Translations under genes and position numbers: made by a program
NCBI RefSeq assembly: GCF_902506095.1
Contig: NZ_LR733293.1
Location: 4,135,476-4,199,475, forward strand
DNA: 64,000 bases
Origin: Arthrobacter sp. 9AX
GTDB taxonomy: Bacteria; Actinomycetota; Actinomycetes; Actinomycetales; Micrococcaceae
Direction of reading: 5' to 3'
Notes under the pieces: generated by a model
The model's database searches: none
Told to the model about the DNA's origin: nothing
What the model saw: the letters and a program-made list of their open reading frames with translations, nothing else
Shown here: piece by piece, positions 1 to 9,865 of the stretch
How positions within the stretch are numbered: the stretch's first letter is position 1
How the letters are laid out: every line of letters starts with the position of its first letter

Positions 1-178
1 TCTGGGCGTTCTGGTCCAGACGGCCGGCCAGCTGGCCATCACCTACATCCCGGTGATGAACGAGCTCTTTCACACGGCACCCATAAGCCTGGAATCATGG
101 GTGCGGATCCTGGGCATTGCCGTACTCGCTTCCCTGGTTGTGGCAGTGGACAAACGCTTCCGCCGCAGCGCTTTCTAA
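1..178 (+). CDS. P-type cation ATPase, C-terminal end (partial)
   Basis: The second reading frame is open from the window edge to a TAA at 176-178 and encodes 58 residues. They resemble the last two transmembrane helices of a cation-transporting P-type ATPase (Cation_ATPase_C region): a hydrophobic stretch around VQTAGQLAITYIPVM, a short loop with SLESWVRILG, then a second helix ending in basic residues (VDKRFRRSAF). The catalytic domains lie outside the window. The family call is inferred from the C-terminal pattern and from three more P-type ATPases nearby. Confidence 0.6.
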   Translation, partial: LGVLVQTAGQLAITYIPVMNELFHTAPISLESWVRILGIAVLASLVVAVDKRFRRSAF

Positions 179-223
179 GCTGCGACCGTCTCCCCCGTAT
201 ACGGACACCCAGAGGCCGCTGCA

Positions 224-835
224 TCAAGTCTTTGGCAGGAGCCGAACCATGACCAGGCCGGTAATAACAGCCATGGTCACCGCCATCAAAACCGCTGCGC
301 CGATCCCGATGACAGCTGAAAGCAACACCGCCTGGCCCGGTTGCCACAAAGGAGTCGCGACCGCCATAAATACACCCAAACCAGCAGCCCAGGCTGCCGC
401 ACTGCCGGCGATCCAGCGCCAGGCGCGAGGCACGTGGGCCCGCAGTTCCATCCATTGGGCGAAGCCGATCGAACCCAGGAGCCCCGCGCCACCTAAAGTT
501 CCTACCACAATCTGCGCAGCTACCGGCCAGTCCCGCCAGGAATTGTTTGCGGACGGCAGCAAACCAAGAGTCCAGGCCGCTGCGGCTGCACCACCTGTCA
601 GCAGGATCCAACGGGGAGTGGAAACAGCAGGAAGCCGGTGATGGAGCACGCACCCCTGAAACCACCCCAGCACCGCGCCCTCGACAAAGCCTGCCACCAC
701 GAGCAGCGGAAATGTCCCAGTTGGCCATACCGCGGCCGCCACGAGTTGGGCAAGAGCAGGGGCAAGGAAGCCCAGGCTCTCCCCGAGACCCACCCAACGG
801 ACCCAGCGGCCCAGGAACGCGCTCCGGTCTGTCAC
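224..835 (-). CDS. Multi-pass membrane protein of unknown function
   Basis: Encodes about 203 residues. The start is placed at a GTG (835-833) preceded by GGAGGAAGG at good spacing; the longer ATG start at 898 has no such site. At least five hydrophobic segments are visible (for example LGESLGFLAPALAQLVAAAV, LLVVAGFVEGAVLGWFQG and the C-terminal AVLLSAVIGIGAAVLMAVTM), with small loops, so it is an integral membrane protein. No catalytic motif is recognised. It lies tail-to-tail with the ATPase fragment upstream and divergent from the small SHOCT gene. Confidence 0.7.
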   Translation of the reverse strand: MTDRSAFLGRWVRWVGLGESLGFLAPALAQLVAAAVWPTGTFPLLVVAGFVEGAVLGWFQGCVLHHRLPAVSTPRWILLTGGAAAAAWTLGLLPSANNSWRDWPVAAQIVVGTLGGAGLLGSIGFAQWMELRAHVPRAWRWIAGSAAAWAAGLGVFMAVATPLWQPGQAVLLSAVIGIGAAVLMAVTMAVITGLVMVRLLPKT

Positions 836-1059
836 GGCATTACCTTCCTCCACCTGCCCGCGCACGCCAACCCCAGCGCCCCCATCGTTCCCTCTCATGG
901 TCGGCAGTGTCCGGTCCCGCCAACAGTGCCGAAAGCCCCGGCGGATGCAACTTCCAGCACTGTTGGGACCAATGGCTCTGCCGCCACGCCACGTTCACGC
1001 TGATACTGAGAAGGCATAGGCGGCCAACGGACTGCCGCCAAGGCCGAAGGGCAATTTCG

Positions 1060-1317
1060 ATGCACAGCTGGGATGGCGACATGGGCGTTTGGGGCTACAC
1101 GATGATGAGTATCAGCATGCTGGTCGTGTGGGGGGCGATCATAGCGGGCATCATCCTGCTGGCACGTTCCCTGCGCACCCCAAACCAGCAGAACCAGCAG
1201 TTCCCCTCCCCCAGGACGGCCGAGGACCTGCTGGCTGAACGCTTCGCGCGTGAGGAAATCGACGCCACGGAATATCAGGACAGACTTAATGTCCTGCGCC
1301 GGCGTCCGGGCACATAG
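1060..1317 (+). CDS. Small SHOCT-domain membrane protein
   Basis: An 85-residue protein with one N-terminal transmembrane helix (MLVVWGAIIAGIILLA) and a C-terminal SHOCT-type motif (AEDLLAERFAREEIDATEYQDRLNVL), the short oligomerisation-like domain found at the C-terminus of many actinobacterial membrane proteins. The start is ATG 1060, the only good start close before the helix; a longer open frame upstream does not look coding. Its biochemical role is unknown. It precedes the DUF3040/hemerythrin pair on the same strand. Confidence 0.75.
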   Translation: MHSWDGDMGVWGYTMMSISMLVVWGAIIAGIILLARSLRTPNQQNQQFPSPRTAEDLLAERFAREEIDATEYQDRLNVLRRRPGT

Positions 1318-1429
1318 CTACCGCTTTGGGCCAGCGTCCGGTCATGGCGCTGGGGGGCCTGGCGGGAACCGGCCGCTCCAGCGGCGTGACAATTCAAAGC
1401 ACAAGAAGACATACACACTGGAGGCCACC

Positions 1430-1678
1430 GTGCCGCTTTCGGAATTCGAGAAACGGGAGCTCGAAAGAATCAGCAATGGCCTCGGGAAGGACGATCCCCG
1501 GCTTGCCGTGCTGCTTGGCCAGGATGCCTTCATGCTCATCCTGGTGGTCGGTCTGATGCTCAAGGCTCCGCTGCTGGGGATTACCGGATTTGCTGTCATG
1601 AGCGCTGCCGGGTATTGGAGCACAACGGACGTGTGCCGAATTTTGGCCGGGGGCAGGCAAGGAGCTCGGGAATCATGA
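1430..1678 (+). CDS. DUF3040 family membrane protein
   Basis: An 82-residue protein with the DUF3040 signature at its start (VPLSEFEKRELERI, then a DDPRLA motif) followed by two hydrophobic helices. The GTG start at 1430 is chosen because the DUF3040 signature conventionally begins the protein and GGAGG precedes it by about six bases; an open frame extending further upstream is not family-like. Its stop overlaps the start of the hemerythrin gene (ATGA at 1675-1678), so the two are probably translationally coupled. DUF3040 proteins are actinobacterial and of unknown function. Confidence 0.8.
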   Translation: MPLSEFEKRELERISNGLGKDDPRLAVLLGQDAFMLILVVGLMLKAPLLGITGFAVMSAAGYWSTTDVCRILAGGRQGARES

Positions 1679-2202
1679 ACCATGGCAAGAATGCCGCGTC
1701 CGAGGCACGGTCACTGCAGGCAGTTCAGGAGCATCATGCCGACATGCTCAGGCAGCTGAACGGCCTTGTCGGGCGATTGACCGATGCTGTTCAAGAAGAC
1801 GATGCGGCTGCCGAACAGAAAGCCCAGGCGGCGCTTCTGGATTGGTGCGACAGGGACCTTGTTCCCCATGCGCTGGCCGAAGAGGGACCTTTATACGCAG
1901 GACCGGGTGCTAAGCCCGAGGGCAGGCTCTTGGTGGAAGGGATGCTGGCTGAGCATCGTGTGATAGTCGACCTTGTGGAGGAACTGCGCACATCCAACGG
2001 TCTTGCGTCGGCAGTGGCAGGCGGGGCCATCCAACGGATTTTCGCCCTGCACCTGGATAAGGAAAACAACCTCCTGATGCCATTTATCGTCGATTCCCCT
2101 GATTTGTCCCTCGCCGAAGCAGTGGCGGGGCTGCACGAATTGACAGGGGAAGGCGCCAGTCATGCCAAAGGACACGACGGCAACAACACACACCATCGCT
2201 GA
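1675..2202 (+). CDS. Hemerythrin HHE domain protein
   Basis: About 175 residues, predicted all-helical, with the spaced His/Glu pattern of HHE cation-binding proteins: an HH pair in the first helix (QEHHADML), a histidine in LVPHALAEE, a second-bundle AEHRVIVDL and FALHLDKENNLLMPFI. Such proteins carry a di-iron site and bind O2 or NO, or act in iron homeostasis. ATG 1675 overlaps the DUF3040 stop, indicating an operon. Its place beside universal stress and DevR/DevS genes fits an oxygen or redox role. The metal and ligand are inferred. Confidence 0.85.
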   Translation: MNHGKNAASEARSLQAVQEHHADMLRQLNGLVGRLTDAVQEDDAAAEQKAQAALLDWCDRDLVPHALAEEGPLYAGPGAKPEGRLLVEGMLAEHRVIVDLVEELRTSNGLASAVAGGAIQRIFALHLDKENNLLMPFIVDSPDLSLAEAVAGLHELTGEGASHAKGHDGNNTHHR

Positions 2203-2220
2203 CTCGCCGCCCCCGGCAAT

Positions 2221-2661
2221 CTATTCTCTGCCGTCATCTTTCCCGGTATCGTGCACCACCAGAACAGGGCAATGGGCGTGGCTGACGCAGGCTGAACTGA
2301 CGGAACCGGGCACAAAGCTTCCGTGCCCGCGCCTTCCCACGATAAGCAGTGAGGCGTCCCGGGTGCCCTCGATCAGGATCGGCGCAGCCTTGCCCTGCAC
2401 CAGCCGGGCCCGGAAAGATTCCGGGCGTTCCCCGCCGAATGCCGTCTGAAGGGTGTGCTCGAGAACCTCTTTGGCGGCGTATTTGAATCCCTCGGTCCCC
2501 ACCATGAGATAGATCCCGTAACCCGGGGGAACGTCCCAGCATGCCCAGGCCTCCACCGGCGCTCCAAGAGGACCAGCCAGTGCCCCGGCTACCCGGAGGG
2601 CTTCAATGCAAGCGTCAGAACCATCGACGCCCACCAGAATCTTTGGTGGTTCCGGCGCCAT
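2221..2661 (-). CDS. Universal stress protein (single UspA domain)
   Basis: A 146-residue UspA-fold protein beginning KILVGVDGSDAC and ending with a nucleotide-loop-like GRRGHGSF...PGSVS and HCPVLVVHD. The loop between the second Gly and the Gly-Ser is about three residues shorter than the usual G-2X-G-9X-G(S/T) ATP motif, so nucleotide binding may be altered. ATG 2661 is used because the open frame continues upstream without family similarity. A DosR-like box (2729-2742) lies about 67 bp upstream, and the response regulator gene is divergent. It converges with the hemerythrin gene. Confidence 0.88.
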   Translation of the reverse strand: MAPEPPKILVGVDGSDACIEALRVAGALAGPLGAPVEAWACWDVPPGYGIYLMVGTEGFKYAAKEVLEHTLQTAFGGERPESFRARLVQGKAAPILIEGTRDASLLIVGRRGHGSFVPGSVSSACVSHAHCPVLVVHDTGKDDGRE

Positions 2662-2728
2662 ACCTCGCGCTCCGTTCTCTTTAGAGGTCTCTGCTCCCAG
2701 AATGAAACGTTCTGTGTTGCCGTGGACA

Positions 2729-2742
2729 GGGCCGAAAGTCAT
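2729..2742 (-). promoter_or_regulatory. DosR-like box upstream of usp (2221-2661)
   Basis: Plus-strand GGGCCGAAAGTCAT, i.e. ATGACTTTCGGCCC read toward the usp gene. The identical 14-mer occurs upstream of two other genes in this window (19670-19683 and 22224-22237). It resembles one arm and the centre of the mycobacterial DosR box (GGGACTWWWGTCCC). Binding is inferred. Confidence 0.6.
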
Positions 2743-2803
2743 GAGGGGAACCGAGAACAGGGCCCCGGAGCGCCCAGGCCAAAGTGAGGCAATGCCCGTT
2801 TTC

Positions 2804-2817
2804 CGGTCTTTGGTCCC
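2804..2817 (+). promoter_or_regulatory. DosR-like box in the usp / response regulator divergent region
   Basis: CGGTCTTTGGTCCC, a near-palindrome of the same 14-bp family, about 102 bp before the response regulator start. Together with 2729-2742 it suggests dual control of the divergent promoters, including autoregulation. Inferred from sequence only. Confidence 0.5.
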
Positions 2818-2919
2818 TAGCAGCGGAGACCCTGCCACGGAAGAATGAGCAACAGGCCCTTCACAAGGGCTGCCTCGCACACCGTGCAGGCTGGGGGCTG
2901 ATCGAATGAGGAGCGTTGA

Positions 2920-3600
2920 GTGCAAAGGCATGATTCGGTATCGGATGGAGTCGCCGATCCCCGGGAACCGATACGGGTTTACATTCTCGATGACCACGAA
3001 CTTGTCCGGCAGGGACTGAAGGACCTGCTTGAGGGTGAAGGATTTGTGGTGGTCGGAGAAAGCGGCTCGGCGGCAGAAGCGACGAGGCGTATCCCTGCTC
3101 TGCATCCGGACATCGCGATCTTGGACGGACGGCTCCCCGACGGCACCGGAATCGAAGTATGCCGGGACGTGCGCTCCCTCGATCCCAGCCTGCATTGCCT
3201 GATCCTGACCAGCTATGACGACGAGCAGGCAATCCGCGGCGCAGTGCTGGCAGGTGCGTCCGGCTATGTTCTGAAACAGATTCGCAGCGATGACCTCCTC
3301 GCCGGGATCCGCAGGGCCGCGGCGGGTGAATCACTGTTTGAACCCGGAGTTGAACAGCGGATTATCGAGGGCATCACCAAGGCCCGGACCGACCCTCGGC
3401 TCGAAGGTCTCAGCGCCCAGGAGAAAAAGGTCCTGGCGTTGATCGGCCAAGGACTGACCAACCGCCAGATCGGAGATGAACTCTTCCTGGCCGAAAAAAC
3501 AGTGAAGAACTACGTATCGTCCATCTTGGCGAAACTGGGATTTGAGCGACGGACACAGGCTGCCGTTTACGTCACCAGAAATGCCGAGGACGCGCAATAA
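2920..3600 (+). CDS. NarL/LuxR-family response regulator, DevR/DosR-like
   Basis: 226 residues. The N-terminal receiver domain has acidic residues in YILDDHELVRQG, a phospho-acceptor Asp near residue 69 (AILDGRLPDGTG) and a Lys in GYVLKQ. A C-terminal LuxR-type helix-turn-helix (about residues 160-207) contains LSAQEKKVLALIGQGLTNRQI and KTVKNYVSSILAKLGF, the DNA-reading helix typical of DevR/DosR. The GTG start has GAGGAG upstream. It converges with the DevS-like kinase gene 43 bp away. It is the likely binder of the 14-bp boxes spread over the first 42 kb; that link is inference. Confidence 0.88.
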   Translation: MQRHDSVSDGVADPREPIRVYILDDHELVRQGLKDLLEGEGFVVVGESGSAAEATRRIPALHPDIAILDGRLPDGTGIEVCRDVRSLDPSLHCLILTSYDDEQAIRGAVLAGASGYVLKQIRSDDLLAGIRRAAAGESLFEPGVEQRIIEGITKARTDPRLEGLSAQEKKVLALIGQGLTNRQIGDELFLAEKTVKNYVSSILAKLGFERRTQAAVYVTRNAEDAQ

Positions 3601-3612
3601 ACGGACGCCGGG

Positions 3613-3638
3613 ACCGGCAGCGCACGTTGCCTGCCGGT
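3613..3638. terminator. Hairpin between convergent regulator and kinase genes
   Basis: ACCGGCAG and CTGCCGGT form a perfect 8-bp stem around a 10-base loop in the 43-bp gap between the two convergent stop codons. It would act in both directions. No clear T-tract follows. Confidence 0.55.
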
Positions 3639-3643
3639 TCAGG

Positions 3644-5410
<1,767 letters not shown>

Positions 5411-5553
5411 TCACCTTCGCCTGAGCGGGAAGGAATATCTGCGACCAGTCTAAAAGATGAGGTCAAGGCCCGGGACGGGCAGCTGTGACCCCTTTCGACG
5501 CTGCGGGACCTTCTCCCCTACCTCGCCTGTATTTCCCGGCCTAGGCTACGGCC

Positions 5554-6015
5554 ATGGACACAGCAGCAACAGAACCGGAAACGGAAACCCTCGGCCTTCA
5601 CGAATGCTGGAAACACCTCAGGTCAACGTCCCTTTGCCGGATAGCCTTCACGCACGGCGACACAGTGGAAATCTTCCCCGTCAACTACGTTCCGAGCAAC
5701 GGCACCTTACTGGTACGGACGGGTGGCGGACCGAAGTTGGAAGCAGCGGCCGGCCGTCAGGTCGTCTCGTTGGAGGCCGACGGGCTGAACCAGTACGGCA
5801 CCATCGCCTGGAGCGTCGTCGTGAAGGGGCACGCTGCCGTCGTGGACGACACCGAAGAGATCCAGGACGCGGCAGAGGCAGGGCTGTCACCCTGGCAGGC
5901 GGGAGCCAAGAACAGTCTCATCCGGGTAACACCCGAGGAAGTTACCGGGCGGAGATTTGTCATCGCCCCGCCTACACACTGGTGGGCCCCGCTGGAACCG
6001 GCTGAGAAGGCGTAA
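5554..6015 (+). CDS. Pyridoxamine 5'-phosphate oxidase-like (PNPOx) protein, copy 1
   Basis: 153 residues of the split-barrel flavin-binding superfamily. Recognisable stretches are FPVNYV near residue 47, a lysine in GGGPKLEAA, SLEADG, WSVVVKGHA and the C-terminal RVTPEEVTGRRF. The family includes F420- or FMN-binding reductases and many proteins without known substrate; true PNPOx activity is not implied. Paralogues lie at 21692-22147 and 22843-23313. Divergent from the kinase gene. The start lacks a clear ribosome site. Confidence 0.85.
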   Translation: MDTAATEPETETLGLHECWKHLRSTSLCRIAFTHGDTVEIFPVNYVPSNGTLLVRTGGGPKLEAAAGRQVVSLEADGLNQYGTIAWSVVVKGHAAVVDDTEEIQDAAEAGLSPWQAGAKNSLIRVTPEEVTGRRFVIAPPTHWWAPLEPAEKA

Positions 6016-6061
6016 GGAACAGGACGGGACAGTCGAACACCGGCACCAAGGAAGGTAAGCA

Positions 6062-6232
6062 ATGGAGGCCATCGAGCCCATCACCGTCGGCATCAACGAC
6101 ACCTCCCCTTCCAATGCCGCTCTGCCCTCGGCAGCCTCCCGTGCCCGCCGGTCCAAGGTGCGGTCATCGGCAGTACGGGTCCCAGGAGGCGAGGCAGAGC
6201 GTAGGACTTCCCGGCGGAGGTTGATGCTTTGA
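6062..6232 (+). pseudogene. Truncated universal stress protein remnant
   Basis: A 56-codon frame with AAGGAAGG ahead of the ATG. Its first 35 residues follow the UspA N-terminus (ITVGINDTSPSNAAL, then AASRARRSK), but the canonical VGxDGS is degraded to VGINDTS. The frame ends in an arginine-rich tail with no beta-alpha continuation or ATP loop. It is about 90 residues short of a Usp domain, so it is most simply a decayed usp gene. A functional microprotein cannot be excluded. Confidence 0.5.
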
Positions 6233-6328
6233 GTGCGGACCTCACTGTCCTATGCGTGCGCCTTCACTTGCACTGTCCGTTGGGTCAAGGCCCGGCGTGA
6301 TCCATAACGGACGGAATTCGTCGGTTGA

Positions 6329-8788
6329 GTGATGTCTGAAGCGCGAAAAACCACCGAGCATCAACTGGCGTCCGACGCCGCCGGGGCACCGCCGGTGCTC
6401 TTAGGTCTTACCTCCGCAGAGGTCCTGGAAAGAACGAACGCCGGACGGATCAACAGCGTCCCGGGTGCCACAAGCCGCAGCATCTGGGATATTGTCCGTG
6501 CGAACGTGCTGACCCTTTTCAACGGCACCGTGGCAGCGTGCTTCATTCTGCTGCTGGTGCTGGGTCAGTGGCGGGATGCGCTCTTTGGCTTTTCGGCGCT
6601 TGGAAATTCCCTGATCGGTATCATTCAGGAATACCACGCGAAGCAATCCCTGGACCGGCTGGCAATTCTCCACGCGGCCAGAAGCAGGGTTATTCGGGAC
6701 GGCAAAACGCAGCAGCTCCCCGCGGAGAGTCTGGTCCCCGACGACATCGTCCTGCTCAGCGCCGGGGAACAGGTCACCGCCGACGTGCGCCTCCTGGACG
6801 GAGGGTTCGTGGAGGCAGACGAGTCCTTCCTGACCGGGGAGTCCGAACCTGTGCCCAAGCCTCCCGGAGCGGTTCTCCTGTCCGGGTCGCTGATCATGGC
6901 AGGCACTGGCCGCGCACTGGTCTTGCGTGTGGGGACGGACACCATGGTTCACAAGATGACAGCGGAGGCCAAACGATTCGCCCTGGTCACCTCCGAAATC
7001 CGCTCCGGCCTGGACAAGGTCCTAGGCGTCATCACGTGGCTGCTCCTGCCGACCGCGGTACTTGTCACCCACGCCCAGATACAGAACGCCGGGGGCTGGG
7101 CTGAAGCTCTCGACTCCGGCCGCTGGGTACCCGCGGCAGTAGGCCTGGTGGCCAGCATCATGTCAATGATCCCGCTCGGCCTCGTTTTGCTCACCAGTGT
7201 CGCCTTTGCAGCGGGCGGCGTCCGGCTCGCCCGCCACATGGTCCTGGTCCAGGAGCTCGCGGCGGTTGAAGTATTGGCCAGAGTTGACGTCCTGTGTCTG
7301 GACAAAACCGGCACACTGTCCTCGGGTTCCCTGACATTCGACGCCGTCCACGGCGTTGGCACACCACCGGCGGATGGATGGCGGAAGGCCCTGGAGTGGT
7401 TCGGCGCCAGAGCGGAAGCGAGCACCACCGCCAAGGCCATTGGTGACGCTTTTGCCGCTGAGGCGCTCCTGTCGGAGGAATCGTCAGTGCCGTTCGCCTC
7501 TGCCCGGAAATGGAGCGCCGTGACATTCCGGGCAGGATCGACGGCAGCCGGCACATGGATTCTCGGAGCTCCGGACTTCGTTCTGGGAAAGACCTCATCC
7601 GGCGCGCATGCTCGCCGAGTCGCCGCAAAGCTGGCATCCACGGGGCTGCGGACACTGGTTCTCGCCCACCTTCCAGGTCCCTTGACCGCATCCTCGAGCA
7701 GCGGCAGCCTGCCCTCTGAGCTCCTACCGGTAGTAGTGCTGACCTTCCGGGAGGAGATCCGGAAGGAAGCGCCGAAAACCCTGGGATACTTCCGGCAACA
7801 GGGGGTCGCCCTAAAAATCATCTCCGGAGACGACCCCCGTACCGTAGCGGTCCTTGCACAGGAAGTGGGGCTGGGACAGGGTGGGGCCTATGATGCCCGG
7901 AATCTTCCCACAGATCCGCTGCTGCTGGAGGAAACGGTGGAGCGGCATCACGTTTTCGGAAGCGTAACCCCCGCCCAGAAACGTGACATGGTTCAAGCCC
8001 TGAAGCGGTGTGGGCATACGGTGGCTATGACCGGAGACGGGGTCAATGATGTCCTGGCTTTGAAGGACGCCGACCTTGGCATCGCCATGGATACGGCATC
8101 GCCGGCAACCAAGGCCGTGGCAAGGCTTGTCCTCCTGGACGGACGCTTCGACAGGCTGCCGGCGGTCGTAGCGGAGGGGCGCCGGGCAATCAGCAACATC
8201 GAGCGGGTTTCCCTGGTCTTCCTCAGCAAGACCGTGTACATAACGGTTATATCGTTGACGTTTGCCCTGCTTCTGTCGCCTTTTCCGTTCCTTCCGCGCC
8301 AGTTGTCCGTACTTGACGGACTGACCATCGGACTTCCGGCTTTCTTCCTTGCGCTGCAGCCCAGCGAACGCCGCTACGCGCCTGGTTTCCTTCGACGCTC
8401 CCTGGCGTTTTCGGTGCCGGCTGGATTTTGTGCCGCGCTGTGCGTGCTGGCAGTGAGCATTTATGCCCGCTTCCCCGGACAGCACAGTGCCGAGGCTTCC
8501 CAGTCGGTCAGCATCATGACGCTGGCACTGGTGGCGTCGTGGATCCTGGTGATGGCATCGCGGCCGCTCAACCGGACCAAGGCCCTCATTCTGGCTGGCA
8601 TGTACGGGGGGTTGGTGCTCCTGTTCACCGTCCCGGCGGTGAAAGACTTCTTCAGGCTCGACTGGCCGCCTCCGGACCTGCTGGCCGCTTCCGTCCTGGT
8701 GGCCGCAGCGGGCAGCCTTGCCGTCGAAGTGATCGGCTATTTCCAGCGTCGCCTGACCGGTCAGCAGGAGGGCGACAGGGGAAGGTGA
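6329..8788 (+). CDS. P-type cation ATPase, CtpE-like
   Basis: About 819 residues. The actuator motif TGESEP, phosphorylation motif DKTGTL and hinge TGDGVNDVLALKDA are all present, with TM helices before the actuator, around IPLGLVLLTSVAFA, and a C-terminal bundle. No N-terminal metal-binding domain is seen. The pattern near residues 100-125 (IQEYHAKQSLDRLA) and overall length resemble mycobacterial CtpE, a calcium-linked pump; the ion is inferred. Start is GTG 6329 or the adjacent ATG 6332. A 12-bp GGGTCAAGGCCC at 6282-6293 is a weak match to the DosR-like box. Confidence 0.88.
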   Translation: MMSEARKTTEHQLASDAAGAPPVLLGLTSAEVLERTNAGRINSVPGATSRSIWDIVRANVLTLFNGTVAACFILLLVLGQWRDALFGFSALGNSLIGIIQEYHAKQSLDRLAILHAARSRVIRDGKTQQLPAESLVPDDIVLLSAGEQVTADVRLLDGGFVEADESFLTGESEPVPKPPGAVLLSGSLIMAGTGRALVLRVGTDTMVHKMTAEAKRFALVTSEIRSGLDKVLGVITWLLLPTAVLVTHAQIQNAGGWAEALDSGRWVPAAVGLVASIMSMIPLGLVLLTSVAFAAGGVRLARHMVLVQELAAVEVLARVDVLCLDKTGTLSSGSLTFDAVHGVGTPPADGWRKALEWFGARAEASTTAKAIGDAFAAEALLSEESSVPFASARKWSAVTFRAGSTAAGTWILGAPDFVLGKTSSGAHARRVAAKLASTGLRTLVLAHLPGPLTASSSSGSLPSELLPVVVLTFREEIRKEAPKTLGYFRQQGVALKIISGDDPRTVAVLAQEVGLGQGGAYDARNLPTDPLLLEETVERHHVFGSVTPAQKRDMVQALKRCGHTVAMTGDGVNDVLALKDADLGIAMDTASPATKAVARLVLLDGRFDRLPAVVAEGRRAISNIERVSLVFLSKTVYITVISLTFALLLSPFPFLPRQLSVLDGLTIGLPAFFLALQPSERRYAPGFLRRSLAFSVPAGFCAALCVLAVSIYARFPGQHSAEASQSVSIMTLALVASWILVMASRPLNRTKALILAGMYGGLVLLFTVPAVKDFFRLDWPPPDLLAASVLVAAAGSLAVEVIGYFQRRLTGQQEGDRGR

Positions 8789-8858
8789 CCTTCGCTCCGG
8801 GGAGTTGTCCCGAGCCCTGCCGTTGTTGCGTTAGATAGAGAAAGAGGAGGAGGGAACG

Positions 8859-9862
8859 GTGATTGCTTGGTGGGTGGGCCAACCCGGCCCCATGGCCACC
8901 CGTCCCCTGGTCACGGGTACCCGTAAGAACCCAAAGCCCACGTCCAATGAACTCCTGGTGGATGTGAGCGTCTGCGGCGTATGCCGGACAGACCTCCATC
9001 TGGCCGAAGGTGACCTCCAGCCCCGCCGGCCTGCCGTTATCCCGGGGCACGAGGCGGTGGGAGTGGTCGTTGACAGCGGACCGGGCAGTTCCAGGTTCCA
9101 ACCGGGTGACAGGGTTGGCGTTGCCTGGCTGGGCGGCGTGTGCGCACATGTCCCTACTGCCGCCGGGGTGACGAAAACCTGTGTTCGGCGCCCGTCTTCA
9201 CCGGATGGCACAAGGACGGCGGCTATGCACAGCAACTTACCGTCTCCCAGGACTTCGCCTACCTCATTCCGGAGGCATTCAGCGATGCTGAAGCAGCGCC
9301 GCTGCTGTGTTCAGGCATCATCGGTTACCGGGCACTGAAACGGGCGAACATCGCGGCCGGGGGGCGCCTGGGCATCTACGGATTCGGCAGCTCAGCCCAC
9401 TTGACCGCTCAGATGGCGATGTACCAGGGCGCGTCGGTCTTCGTCATGACCCGCTCAGAGGAGGCCCGTGCCCTTGCCCGGCAGCTCGGGGCAGCATATG
9501 TCGGAGGCGCGTATGACAGTCCGCCGGTACTCCTGGATGCTGCCATTCTTTTTGCTCCGGTGGGCGATCTCGTTCCGGTGGCGCTTCAGGCCCTTGACCG
9601 CGGCGGGACACTGGCGATTGCCGGCATCCACCTCAGCGGCATACCGGCCCTGGATTACAACGCGCATCTCTTCTATGAGCGGCAAGTGCGCAGCGTTACA
9701 GCAAACACCCGGGCTGACGGGCGTGAATTCCTGGCCCTGGCGTCTGAAATTCCGTTGCGTCCCATGACCACCGTGTACCCCTTCGACGCCGCAGACGTCG
9801 CTCTTGCCGATCTCGCTTCAGACAAAATCACCGGCTCGGCCGTGCTGCGTGTGCGCCCATGA
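8859..9862 (+). pseudogene. Zinc-dependent alcohol dehydrogenase, frameshifted
   Basis: Two overlapping frames make one MDR/zinc alcohol dehydrogenase of about 334 residues. The first (from GTG 8859, behind AGAGGAGGAGGG) carries the catalytic-zinc part (VCGVCRTDLHL, PGHEAVG). The second carries the structural-zinc loop ([12 protein letters not shown]) and the NAD(P) fold (YGFGSSAHL). They join if one G is restored near 9143-9145, where GTGTGCGCACATGT should read GTGTGCGGCACATGT, giving [17 protein letters not shown]. As written, translation would fail after about 100 residues. It is a real pseudogene or a sequencing error. Confidence 0.8.
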
Positions 9863-9865
9863 GGA

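Noticed and set aside
39-797. 252-codon minus-strand open frame
   Set aside because: Overlaps the ATPase end and the membrane-protein gene in another frame; composition is Gly/Arg/Cys-rich.
6282-6293. GGGTCAAGGCCC before the CtpE-like ATPase
   Set aside because: It resembles the DosR-like box but is 12 rather than 14 bp long; not counted as a site.
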